32,183 nt of DNA. It comes from Hyphomicrobiales bacterium. GTDB lineage: Bacteria > Pseudomonadota > Alphaproteobacteria > JAPOUT01. The translations under genes and the position numbers were made by a program. The DNA lies in NCBI GenBank assembly GCA_026708505.1, contig JAPOUU010000079.1:1-32183 (forward strand), read 5' to 3'. Below the pieces are notes generated by a model that was not told the DNA's origin, made no database searches, and saw only the letters and a list, made by a program, of their open reading frames with translations. This document shows, piece by piece, positions 6,548-14,485 of the stretch. The stretch's first letter is position 1. Each line of letters starts with the position of its first letter.

Positions 6548-7309
6548 GTGGCCGACTCCATCGCGTTTTTAGACAGCACGGGCATATTGGACGAAAGCGA
6601 GGTTCGCTGGCGCATCGGCGTGATAGCGCTGGCAACGGACCGGATCCTGGAGCGCGACTTTGCGTTGATGTGCCCGGATGCGTCCTTGGGGATTTACATC
6701 AATCGCATCGCCTTTGCCAATCCGACGACCCGGGAGAATCTTTTGGCGATGGCTCCGCGTTTGCGTGAAACGGCCGCATTGCTTTTGCCCGGACAAAAAC
6801 TCGATGTGATCGCGTATGGCTGCACGTCGGGAACGGCGCTGATAGGGCACGATGCCGTCGCACGGAGCATAAAAGAGGCAAAACCCGATGCCACGGTGGC
6901 AACGCCGAGTCATTCGGCAATGCTCGCGCTAAAGGAACTGGGCGCGCGGCGGATTGGAATGCTCGCACCTTATGTCGAGCCGGTCACCCGTGCGGTGGTG
7001 GATTGCTTCGAAGCGGAGAATTTCGAAGTAATGTCGCCCTGCTGTCTGGGCCTGGAAGATGACGACGAGATTACGCGCGTATCGCCGGACAAGATTGTCG
7101 AACTTGCCGAGCGTGTCTGCCCGGCGGATGCGGAGGCGATGTTTTTATCATGCACGGCGCTGCGCTCAATAGGCGTAATCGAAAAACTGGAATCACGCTT
7201 GGGGATTCCGGTCTTGAGTTCCAATCAAGTGATGTTCTGGCGCTCAATGCGCGCCGCGGGCTGCGACTTTCGGCCGGACGGCTTCGGACGCTTGCTCTCG
7301 GAGCATTGA
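6548..7309 (+). CDS. Asp/Glu racemase-fold protein, maleate isomerase/EutA-like
   Basis: A 253-residue protein with the two-Cys active site of the Asp/Glu racemase superfamily: Cys92 in AYGCTSGTA and Cys202 in LSCTALR. Length and motifs fit the maleate cis-trans isomerase / arylmalonate decarboxylase / EutA branch rather than amino-acid racemases. These enzymes isomerise or decarboxylate small dicarboxylates through a cysteine-stabilised enolate. The GTG start is supported by AAGGAGAG about 6 nt upstream. It is divergent from creatinase and probably co-regulated with it; its role in creatine breakdown is not obvious. The 3' end overlaps the convergent ada gene by 85 bp. The exact reaction is not assigned. 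Confidence 0.78.
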   Translation: MADSIAFLDSTGILDESEVRWRIGVIALATDRILERDFALMCPDASLGIYINRIAFANPTTRENLLAMAPRLRETAALLLPGQKLDVIAYGCTSGTALIGHDAVARSIKEAKPDATVATPSHSAMLALKELGARRIGMLAPYVEPVTRAVVDCFEAENFEVMSPCCLGLEDDDEITRVSPDKIVELAERVCPADAEAMFLSCTALRSIGVIEKLESRLGIPVLSSNQVMFWRSMRAAGCDFRPDGFGRLLSEH

Positions 7310-8340
7310 GTCTCCCGCTGCAGCAGTTTTTGCTTTCGCTTGAGTCCCCATCTGTATCCGGTAAGCGACTTGTTCGCACCAACGACCCTGTGGCAGGGAA
7401 CAACGACGGCGACGGGGTTTGCGTTGCATGCAGCCCCGATGGCTCTTGCAGCCTTGGGATGCCCGATGTCGTGGGCGAGTTCGCCGTAGCTTCGGGTTTC
7501 GCCCACGGGGATGTCGATGAGCGCGTTCCAGACTTTTTCCTGAAAGGCGGTGCCGCGAATATCAAGGGGAATGTCGCCGCCCCTGGCGGGATCGTCCACA
7601 CGCTCAACGACCTTGCGCAGCCATTGCGTTGACGTTTTCGGTGCGGGCTTGATCTGCGCGAACGCAAAACGTTTGCGCAGCGCGTCTTCGGGCTTTCGGT
7701 CATCCAGGAACTCCGCGAAACAGACGCCCCGCTCGGTTGTTGCGACGATGATGTCGCCGAGGGATGTTTTTGCGCTTGCGTATTGGATGGTTTCGCCCTT
7801 TGCGCCCCGGCGGAGAAGTTGCATGCGCGCACCGGATGCGACATCGTCGGCATAAGCCCTTGATGTGCTGTTGTATCCGGCGGCGAAGATTGCCTCGGTG
7901 ACGCTTTCGGCCTTGTTGAGTGATTCGCGCAATTTCTGCTTGCGGGCGGCGCGGGCATATTGTTTGGGCGAGAGCCCTATATGTTCTTTGAAGATGCGCT
8001 GAAAGTGCCCCGCGCTCAAACCGGCATCCGCCGCCAAGCTTGAAAGGTCCGGCTCTTCTTCCGCCGAGCGCAATGTTCGACAGGCCCGCACAACCGCCTT
8101 GAGATGCGGGGCGGCATCGTCCTTGTCCGGGCGGCACCGCTTGCACGCCCGGTATCCGCCGACCTCGGCTTGGGCCGGCGTGTCATAGAAGAGGGTGTTT
8201 TCGCGTTTGGGCGTACGCGCACGACAACCCGGACGGCAATAGATTCCGGTTGTCCGCACGGCGAAAACGAAGGCGCCGCTGCAGGAGCTGTCGCGTGTTT
8301 GAACGGCGTTCCATTTTTTCGTGTCGGAATGTTTGCTCAT
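7225..8340 (-). CDS. ada: Ada-type DNA methyl-phosphotriester / O6-alkylguanine repair protein and activator
   Basis: A 371-residue three-part protein. The N-terminal Ada zinc box has Cys35, Cys39, Cys66 and Cys69, equivalent to Cys38/42/69/72 of E. coli Ada, where Cys38 takes methyl groups from phosphotriesters. An AraC-type HTH follows at about 95-170 (LAADAGLSAGHFQRIF). The methyltransferase domain ends with the acceptor motif VPCHRVVG (Cys316). It repairs alkylated DNA and normally activates its own regulon. The ATG at 8340 is supported by AGGAGT upstream and overlaps the eamA stop as ATGA, so the two are coupled. A basic tail of about 30 residues extends past the usual family end, and its coding region overlaps the 3' end of the isomerase gene. 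Confidence 0.93.
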   Translation of the reverse strand: MSKHSDTKKWNAVQTRDSSCSGAFVFAVRTTGIYCRPGCRARTPKRENTLFYDTPAQAEVGGYRACKRCRPDKDDAAPHLKAVVRACRTLRSAEEEPDLSSLAADAGLSAGHFQRIFKEHIGLSPKQYARAARKQKLRESLNKAESVTEAIFAAGYNSTSRAYADDVASGARMQLLRRGAKGETIQYASAKTSLGDIIVATTERGVCFAEFLDDRKPEDALRKRFAFAQIKPAPKTSTQWLRKVVERVDDPARGGDIPLDIRGTAFQEKVWNALIDIPVGETRSYGELAHDIGHPKAARAIGAACNANPVAVVVPCHRVVGANKSLTGYRWGLKRKQKLLQRETQCSESKRPKPSGRKSQPAARIERQNIT

Positions 8341-9275
8341 GATTGAAACTCCTTGATCCTGCGCCAAACCCTTCCGTCAATGGTGATAAGTCCGAGGGCG
8401 ATGAGCGTCATGCCGATAATGTGCTTCGGCAGCAGTTGTTCGTCGAGGATTCCGACACCGAGCACAATGGCGCTCACCGGCACGAGCAGTGTGACCAGGG
8501 AGAGGTTTGTTGCACCCGCGGTCGTGAGGATTCGGAAGTAGAGGACATAACCGAGCGATGTGGAGAGCAACCCGATGGCGACGAGCGATGCAAGCGTTTC
8601 GAGATTTGGTACGGGCAGGTTCCACGGCTGGTCAAAAATTAGCGTCAGCGGCAGGAGCAAAATACTCGCGGCGAACACCTGTCCGGTTGCCGCGGTCATC
8701 GGCGCGATGCCGGACGCGAGGAATCGTCTTGCGAACACGCCGGCGACTCCGTAAGAGCATGCCGCGCCCAAACAAGCGCAGGATGCAAGCAGCACGAGAC
8801 CGGAACCGTTGTCGAATTTGGCACCGATGAGCGTTGCAACGCCGCACACGCCAATGCAGATGCCGAGCAGCCGCATTGGCGTTATTTTTTCATCAGCCGT
8901 GAAGAAATGGGCAATGACAAGAGTAAAGAGCGGAGTCGTTGCGTTGAAGATTGCGGCAACGCCCGAAGCAAGATGCACCTGCCCCCAGACCAGCAGCCCG
9001 AACGGCACGGCGTTGTTGAAAAGTCCGAGGCAAAAGAACGAAACCCACACACGCAAATCCCGCGGAAAGGAAAGTCCCAGATATGCCATAACGCCAAACA
9101 GCCCGAGCGCTCCGAAAGAAAGCCGCACGAAGACGATGGTGAAGGGCGAGAGTTCGCGCAGGGCAATCTCGACAAAAAAGAACGACCCGCCCCAGAGCAA
9201 AGAAAGCAGTATGAGGAACGCCCATTCGAGGGGCGTCATCGCGAGGTGGATGGATTTGGCTGGGGAAACGGACAT
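8337..9275 (-). CDS. EamA/DMT-family transporter
   Basis: A 312-residue membrane protein with ten predicted helices arranged as two EamA repeats. The first repeat starts at LSLLWGGSFFFVEIAL (about 18-33) and the second around residue 160. Members are mostly metabolite or amino-acid exporters of the inner membrane; the substrate cannot be read from sequence. The start is supported by TAGGAGT on the minus strand 6 nt before the ATG. Its stop overlaps the ada start (ATGA), so the pair forms an operon led by this gene. Linkage to ada hints at, but does not prove, export of a toxic or alkylating metabolite. Confidence 0.88.
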   Translation of the reverse strand: MSVSPAKSIHLAMTPLEWAFLILLSLLWGGSFFFVEIALRELSPFTIVFVRLSFGALGLFGVMAYLGLSFPRDLRVWVSFFCLGLFNNAVPFGLLVWGQVHLASGVAAIFNATTPLFTLVIAHFFTADEKITPMRLLGICIGVCGVATLIGAKFDNGSGLVLLASCACLGAACSYGVAGVFARRFLASGIAPMTAATGQVFAASILLLPLTLIFDQPWNLPVPNLETLASLVAIGLLSTSLGYVLYFRILTTAGATNLSLVTLLVPVSAIVLGVGILDEQLLPKHIIGMTLIALGLITIDGRVWRRIKEFQS

Positions 9276-9305
9276 CGCATTACTCCTACAGGTGATTCTT
9301 CAGAT

Positions 9306-9335
9306 TTGAAAAGATTCGCACGGAATGGATTATAT
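9306..9335 (+). promoter_or_regulatory. putative cysQ promoter
   Basis: TTGAAA (9306-9311) and TTATAT (9330-9335) are 18 bp apart. A small hairpin, CATTCG-GGG-CGAATG (9371-9385), follows in the leader just before the cysQ start. Weak evidence, based on hexamer match only. Confidence 0.35.
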
Positions 9336-9400
9336 TGCTTCCCGTTTGTTGCGATTTAATTTTTTCGGCGCATTCGGGGCGAATGTGGCATAGTCCGGGG

Positions 9401-10168
9401 ATGGTATCACACAAGGCGTTGGCAGACTTTCTTGAAAAAATCGCGATGCGTGCGGGCGCGCACATCCTGTCGCTGCGGGAGGCCCGCGAGGCGGAGATTA
9501 AGGCGGACGGCTCGCCTGTGACCCGGGCCGACAAAGAAGCGGAAGAATTGGTGGTAGCGGCATTGCAGGAGGAAGCCGCGGAGATCGGCATCGTTTCCGA
9601 GGAAAACAGCGCAAGCCACAAAATGGCGCCTTCGAATCGATTTTTTCTCGTGGACGCCTTGGACGGAACCAAGTCTTTCATGCGCGAAAAGGGAAGATCC
9701 TTCACGGTGAATATCGGACTGATTGAGGACGGCGTTCCGGTGCTGGGCGTTGTCTATGCGCCGGCGCTGGGGAGGATGTTTTGCGGCATTGCCGGAACGG
9801 GCGCATGGGAGATCGCGCATGACGGTGCGCGGCGCGAGATTTTTGCAAACGGCGCGGGAGAAGACGGCTTGGTTGCGGCGGTAAGTCGCTCGCACGGAGA
9901 CGAACGCCGCGCGCGATGGGTGGAAACACACGGAGTCACCCGGCAGATATTGAGAAGCTCGTCCTTGAAGTTTTGCATGGTTGCGTGCGGCGAAGCGGAT
10001 GCCTATCCGCGTTTCGGCCCGACCATGGAATGGGACACGGCGGCAGGCGATGCGGTTCTGCGCGCGGCGGGAGGACGCGTTGAAGATTTAGACGGAGCAA
10101 TCCTGCGTTACGGCAAAAAGGGTTATCGCAACGACGGTTTTGTTGCGTGGTCTTCGAAGCGGACGTAG
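9401..10168 (+). CDS. cysQ: CysQ-like 3'(2'),5'-bisphosphate nucleotidase (inositol monophosphatase fold)
   Basis: A 255-residue Mg-dependent phosphatase. It has the family metal sites: SEEN near 66-69 (Glu67/68), DALDGT at 85-90 (Asp85, Asp88) and EWDTAAGDA near 209-217. CysQ removes the 3' phosphate from PAP, a by-product of sulfate assimilation; related enzymes act on inositol or histidinol phosphate. I favour CysQ because of the SPVTRADKEAE segment near 39 and the C-terminal GRVEDLDG pattern. The ATG at 9401 has GGGG directly upstream; an in-frame upstream codon near 9335 would add residues unlike the family. It converges on the neighbouring gene with a 3-bp gap. Confidence 0.8.
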   Translation: MVSHKALADFLEKIAMRAGAHILSLREAREAEIKADGSPVTRADKEAEELVVAALQEEAAEIGIVSEENSASHKMAPSNRFFLVDALDGTKSFMREKGRSFTVNIGLIEDGVPVLGVVYAPALGRMFCGIAGTGAWEIAHDGARREIFANGAGEDGLVAAVSRSHGDERRARWVETHGVTRQILRSSSLKFCMVACGEADAYPRFGPTMEWDTAAGDAVLRAAGGRVEDLDGAILRYGKKGYRNDGFVAWSSKRT

Positions 10169-10171
10169 CGC

Positions 10172-10552
10172 CTAGATCAGCCCTTCCTCTTCGAGAACTT
10201 TTCGAGCGACCCGAAAACATTCGAGCGCCTGCGGAACTCCGCAGTAGATTCCCACAACATGGATGATTGCACGGATTTCGTCGCGGCTAACGCCGTTGCG
10301 CAATGCGCCCCGGCAATGTATTTCCCACTCGTGCATTTTGCCGAGCGCCCCGATCATTGTAAGATTCATCATGGAGCGTGTTTTCGGGTCAATGACATCA
10401 TCGCCCCAGCCGAATCCCCAGCACCATGCGGTCATGGCTTCCTGGAACGGGCGGGTGAACTCGTCCGCGGCGGCCAGGTTTTTTTCAACATACTCGTCGC
10501 CGAGTGTTGCCTTTCGCTGCTTGAGTCCGGTTTCGAAAAGATCTTGGCGCAT
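10172..10552 (-). CDS. carboxymuconolactone decarboxylase-family protein (PcaC-like)
   Basis: A 126-residue, mostly helical protein matching PF02627. It resembles PcaC (4-carboxymuconolactone decarboxylase) in length and motifs, including EIHCRGALRNGVSRDEI (about 77-93) and IYCGVPQALECFRVA (about 102-116). It lacks the CxxC pair of AhpD peroxidases. PcaC acts in protocatechuate degradation, but no other gene of that pathway is present. It is the last gene of the sarcosine dehydrogenase operon; its Shine-Dalgarno AAAGGAG overlaps the end of the aldehyde dehydrogenase gene. A role in handling a lactone or reactive intermediate is possible. Function within this operon is unassigned. Confidence 0.82.
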   Translation of the reverse strand: MRQDLFETGLKQRKATLGDEYVEKNLAAADEFTRPFQEAMTAWCWGFGWGDDVIDPKTRSMMNLTMIGALGKMHEWEIHCRGALRNGVSRDEIRAIIHVVGIYCGVPQALECFRVARKVLEEEGLI

Positions 10553-10554
10553 GA

Positions 10555-12000
10555 TTATTCTCCTTTTAAAGCAATGGCGATATTTTTGGTTTGTACATAA
10601 TTGTAGAGCGCTTCCCTGCCCTTCTCCCGGCCGTAACCGGATTTTCCGTATCCGCCGAAGGGCGTCTCAACGCCGCCGGCATACCACTCATTGACGAAGA
10701 TTTGTCCGGCCCTGAGTTGTTTGGCGGCGCTGATTGCGCGCTCGGAATCCTGCGTGAAAACTCCGCCGACGAGTCCGTATTCGGAAGCGTTTGCAATCTG
10801 TATGGCTTCATCATCGTCTCGGAACCGCTGGACGGACAGCACCGGACCAAAAACCTCTTCGTTCGCGATTTTCATATCGGCAGTAACGTCATCGAAAACA
10901 GTCGGCTCGAAAAACCAGCCGGGACGGTTGAGCTTGTGTCCGCCGGCGACCGTCTTTGCGCCTTGCTGCACGGCCTCAATGCAGATGGACTCGGCCCTGT
11001 CCCGTTGTTTTTGCGAGACCATCGGGCCCATGTTATTCCCGAACTCGGGGAGTTCGCTTCCGGGGGCGACGTTGATGGAGCGTGCGAGTTCGGCAACGGC
11101 ATCAACAACTTCGTCATGCCGTGATTCGTGAACAACCAGCCTCGAGAGCGCCGAGCACACTTGTCCCGCATGGAAGAAGATGCCCCAGCGCACGGAAGAA
11201 AGAACACGCTCAATGTCCGCATCGTCATGGATGATGGCCGCAGATTTCCCGCCAAGCTCAAGAACGCACGGGACGATGTTTTTAGCGGCCGCGGTCGCGA
11301 CCGACGCACCGGTCTCGACCGAGCCGGTGAAAACGATTTGATTGACGTCCTTGTGCGCGGCGAGCGCCGCACCCGCAACCTCGCCATATCCGCATACGAT
11401 GTTAAGCGCGCCGGCGGGCAATCCGACGGCATCGGCAGCACGGGCAAGAAAGTCGTGCGTGAGCGGGTCAAGCTCCGGGGATTTAACAACGCAGGCGTTT
11501 CCGGCCGTGAGTGCCGTGGAGATGGAGCGCGCCGCCATCTCGAGAGGATAGTTCCACGGAATTATCTGTGCGCTGACTCCGTAAGGCTCAAGCGTGGTGA
11601 AATCAATGTAACTGTCACCGAGAGGGATGGAGCGCCCTTCCAGGGTTTCGGCCTGGTTGCCGTAATATTCGAAGTATCGCGCACTGCCCGCAACCTCAAT
11701 GTCGGCTTCCCAGAGAGGCTTGCCGGCTTCGAGTGTCAGGATTGGCGCGATTTCCTTTTTGTTTTCGAGGATGTATTCGCCGATTGCCTTAACCATTCTG
11801 CCGCGCTCAACGGGACGCATGGCCGCGAGCTCGCCCCGGGAGGCGCATTGGCGCGCGGCGGCAACGGCCGCATTAATGTCATTGTCCTTGCCAAGCGCTT
11901 GTTGACCGATGGTCTCGCCGGTTGCGGGGTCTTCGATGTCGAGCCAACCCGCGCTCCCGTCCACCCATTTGCCGTCGATAAAATTTTGATGCCGCAACAT
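10555..12000 (-). CDS. NAD(P)-dependent aldehyde dehydrogenase
   Basis: A 481-residue ALDH-superfamily enzyme of normal length. Active-site elements are complete: PWN (Asn150), KSPE (Lys173), FTGSVETG for cofactor binding (224-231), ELGGKS (general base Glu248) and GQVCS (nucleophile Cys282). The end, ETPFGGYGKSGYGREKG, is typical of betaine-aldehyde/aminoaldehyde-type members. It oxidises an aldehyde to an acid in the cytoplasm. It lies 23 bp downstream of the sarcosine/dimethylglycine dehydrogenase and just upstream of the PcaC-like gene, so all three are likely one transcript. Betaine aldehyde or another amine-derived aldehyde is a reasonable substrate guess. The exact substrate is unknown. 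Confidence 0.92.
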   Translation of the reverse strand: MLRHQNFIDGKWVDGSAGWLDIEDPATGETIGQQALGKDNDINAAVAAARQCASRGELAAMRPVERGRMVKAIGEYILENKKEIAPILTLEAGKPLWEADIEVAGSARYFEYYGNQAETLEGRSIPLGDSYIDFTTLEPYGVSAQIIPWNYPLEMAARSISTALTAGNACVVKSPELDPLTHDFLARAADAVGLPAGALNIVCGYGEVAGAALAAHKDVNQIVFTGSVETGASVATAAAKNIVPCVLELGGKSAAIIHDDADIERVLSSVRWGIFFHAGQVCSALSRLVVHESRHDEVVDAVAELARSINVAPGSELPEFGNNMGPMVSQKQRDRAESICIEAVQQGAKTVAGGHKLNRPGWFFEPTVFDDVTADMKIANEEVFGPVLSVQRFRDDDEAIQIANASEYGLVGGVFTQDSERAISAAKQLRAGQIFVNEWYAGGVETPFGGYGKSGYGREKGREALYNYVQTKNIAIALKGE

Positions 12001-12023
12001 TATGTGTCTCCTTTTTATTGCAT

Positions 12024-14441
12024 TTACGCTTTCGCGCGTTGATTGTTCGGATCGAAAGGCACGCCGTCGATGATTTCGGCGCCGCGCTTCTCGCCCATGA
12101 CCATCACCTCAAGTCGCTCGCCCGCGCGGACGCATGAAGGATGCAAATACGCCCATGCGAGATACGCTCCGATGCTGTAACCATACCCTCCCGAAGCGAT
12201 TGCGCCAATAGCGTTGGAATCCTTCCAGACGGATTCCGAGCCGAGGGGGTCGGCGGCAATGCCGTTTGCGGGCTCCTCAAGACGCAGGAGCGCGAGCAGC
12301 CATTTCGACGGCTTCGCAAGCGATATCTCCGCGCCTTGAAAGCCGCCGTCCCGGGCAAAACGCAAGACATCCGCCTCTGCGAGCGTCACCTCGTTGGTGA
12401 TTTCAACACCGGATCGATACGCTTTTTCCATGCGCATGGAGTTTAGCGCGGCCATTCCGACATGAACGAGTCCGAGGGCGTTGCCGTTTTGGACGAGCGC
12501 ATCGTGGATTTGCGGCATGCCTTCGATGGGAATATGCAATTCCCAACCGAGTTCCCCGCTATAACCGACGCGCATGAGTCGAACGTTTGCAACACCGGCG
12601 ACTTCGCCATGTTGCAGCGACAACCATGGAAAGTCACTGTTGCTCAAAGACATCGCGGCCGCCGATGCCAGAACATCACGCGCATTCGGGCCTGCCAGCA
12701 TCAGGATTCCGTATTCATTTGAGACATTCTCGAAGAGAACATCTTCACCTTCGAGAAGTTGTGTTTGCAGCCAATCGAGCACGGCGGCTTCCCTTGCCGC
12801 CGCATAAACGAGATAGAAGCGCGTCTCGGAAAGTCTTGCGCAAGTCGCTTCGCCTTCGAGCCTGCCGTTTGCGTTAACAAAATAAGTGAGCGCGATTTTG
12901 CCGGCCTTCGGCAACCGGTTGGACGAAACACGCTCAAGAAAAGCAACAACGTCGTTGCCGTGAATCTCCACCTTTGCAAAAGCCGTTAGATCCGCAATTC
13001 CCGCGCCCTGCCGCATGGCATTAACTTCCCCGCCGATAATATCGTGGAGTTGCGTGCGCCTGAAGCCGTGGATATGTTCGCGCGGGGTTCCTTCGGGTGC
13101 ATACCACAACGGACGCTCCCAGCCATAGACGTCCGCGTAAACGGCCCCCTCCCCTTTCAATCTCTCGTACAACGGCGAGCATTTCGAATGTGACGGACGG
13201 CACGCAGGACGATCGAGATGCGGAAACGGAATCTCGTGCCGCAACAAGTAATCCTCCTTTGCCTTCTCGATGCGATATGTGTTGTCGATGTTCGCACCGA
13301 AGCGTCTCGGATCAAAGCTGTTCATGGCGATATCGGCGGCACCGTGGGCAATCCATTGCGCGAGATATCTACCCGCGCCCGCGCCCCATGCAATGCCAAC
13401 GGACGCACCGCAACACATCCAAAATCCTTGCACCCCAGAAGGCCCGAGCATCATGTTTCCGTCGGGCGGATGCGTGATGGCGCCGTGAACGATGCGGCGG
13501 ATGCCGTAGTTTTCAAGGACGGGCATGCGCGCCATCGCGTTCTCAAGCCAAGGCGAGATTCGTTCAATGTCGGGCTCGAAAAGTTCGCTTTCGGCGTCCC
13601 AGGGCGCGCCTTCGTCCCAGACGGTTGTAGCGTTTTGTTTTTCATAGATGCCGACGAGTCCGGATTGCTGTTCCATTCGTATGTATCCGGAGACTTGCGA
13701 GTCGTCACGCACAACGGGCAGTTCGCGCTCGAGCGACGAGAATTCATCAACAGGGTCGGTAACAAGATAATGATGCAGAAGGTTTGCGATGGGGATGTCG
13801 AGTCCGGCCCATTGTGCAACCTGTCGCGCATAACATCCGGCGGCATTGATGACAATATCGGCGCGAATGTCGCCTTCTTCCGAGTGAACAATCCACTCAT
13901 TATTATCACGGGAGAGCCCCGTTGCACGGTTTTGCTGGGAGATGCGCGCGCCCATCCCGCGAGCACCGAGCGCAAGGGCATTGGTTGCGCCCGCGGGATC
14001 AACGTGCCCGTCGGCCGGCGTGTGGAGCGCGGCACGAATGCCGTCGAGTTGGTAGAAGGGATGCAATTTGGCGATGTCTTCGGGGCCGACGATTTCCATA
14101 TCGTGCCCCAGCCCGCGTCCCACCGAAAGCGTATAACGCAACCAGTCTTCTTCATCGCGGGAGTATGCGACCCGGAGCGAGCCGCATCCGTGCCACGACA
14201 CGCTTTGTCCGGTTTCGGATTCCAAACGCGCATAGAGCTCGGTCCCATAGGCCGCCATCTTTGCGAGACCGTAGTGACTAACGGAGTGGGTGATCTGTCC
14301 GGCCGCATGCCATGTCGATCCGGATGTCAGCGACGCCTTCTCCAAGAGCAGCACATCGCGAATGCCTTCCTTACAGAGATGGTATGCCAGCGAGCATCCC
14401 ATAATCCCGCCGCCGATGATGACGATTTGAGCAGTTTTCAT
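12024..14441 (-). CDS. sarcosine/dimethylglycine dehydrogenase family (FAD oxidase + GcvT domains)
   Basis: An 805-residue flavoenzyme with the order DAO/FAD domain (1 to about 365), FAO_M linker (about 365-425), GCV_T (about 430-690) and GCV_T C-terminal barrel (about 700-790). The Rossmann motif IGGGIMGCS is at residues 9-17. His45 in STWHAAG matches the histidine that binds FAD covalently in dimethylglycine and sarcosine dehydrogenases. These enzymes remove an N-methyl group; the GcvT-like half transfers it to tetrahydrofolate. With creatinase nearby, sarcosine to glycine is the most likely reaction, but dimethylglycine cannot be excluded. It leads a three-gene operon. No Shine-Dalgarno is seen before the ATG, and a TATAAT lies 7 nt upstream, suggesting a leaderless transcript. 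Confidence 0.9.
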   Translation of the reverse strand: MKTAQIVIIGGGIMGCSLAYHLCKEGIRDVLLLEKASLTSGSTWHAAGQITHSVSHYGLAKMAAYGTELYARLESETGQSVSWHGCGSLRVAYSRDEEDWLRYTLSVGRGLGHDMEIVGPEDIAKLHPFYQLDGIRAALHTPADGHVDPAGATNALALGARGMGARISQQNRATGLSRDNNEWIVHSEEGDIRADIVINAAGCYARQVAQWAGLDIPIANLLHHYLVTDPVDEFSSLERELPVVRDDSQVSGYIRMEQQSGLVGIYEKQNATTVWDEGAPWDAESELFEPDIERISPWLENAMARMPVLENYGIRRIVHGAITHPPDGNMMLGPSGVQGFWMCCGASVGIAWGAGAGRYLAQWIAHGAADIAMNSFDPRRFGANIDNTYRIEKAKEDYLLRHEIPFPHLDRPACRPSHSKCSPLYERLKGEGAVYADVYGWERPLWYAPEGTPREHIHGFRRTQLHDIIGGEVNAMRQGAGIADLTAFAKVEIHGNDVVAFLERVSSNRLPKAGKIALTYFVNANGRLEGEATCARLSETRFYLVYAAAREAAVLDWLQTQLLEGEDVLFENVSNEYGILMLAGPNARDVLASAAAMSLSNSDFPWLSLQHGEVAGVANVRLMRVGYSGELGWELHIPIEGMPQIHDALVQNGNALGLVHVGMAALNSMRMEKAYRSGVEITNEVTLAEADVLRFARDGGFQGAEISLAKPSKWLLALLRLEEPANGIAADPLGSESVWKDSNAIGAIASGGYGYSIGAYLAWAYLHPSCVRAGERLEVMVMGEKRGAEIIDGVPFDPNNQRAKA

Positions 14442-14448
14442 ACGAGGG

Positions 14449-14454
14449 ATTATA
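14449..14454 (-). promoter_or_regulatory. -10 element (TATAAT) of a possibly leaderless sarcosine dehydrogenase promoter
   Basis: On the minus strand TATAAT ends 7 nt before the start codon at 14441, placing transcription initiation at or next to the A of ATG. The bases between (CCCTCGT) are not a ribosome binding site. No good -35 hexamer lies at 16-18 bp, so an activator may be needed. Confidence 0.45.
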
Positions 14455-14485
14455 TGTTCAAAAGAGCATAAAGTTATACAACCGC

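Noticed and set aside
13218-14471. Long open frame antisense to the sarcosine dehydrogenase gene
   Set aside because: The opposite strand encodes an intact flavoenzyme with all motifs; the antisense product shows no domain.
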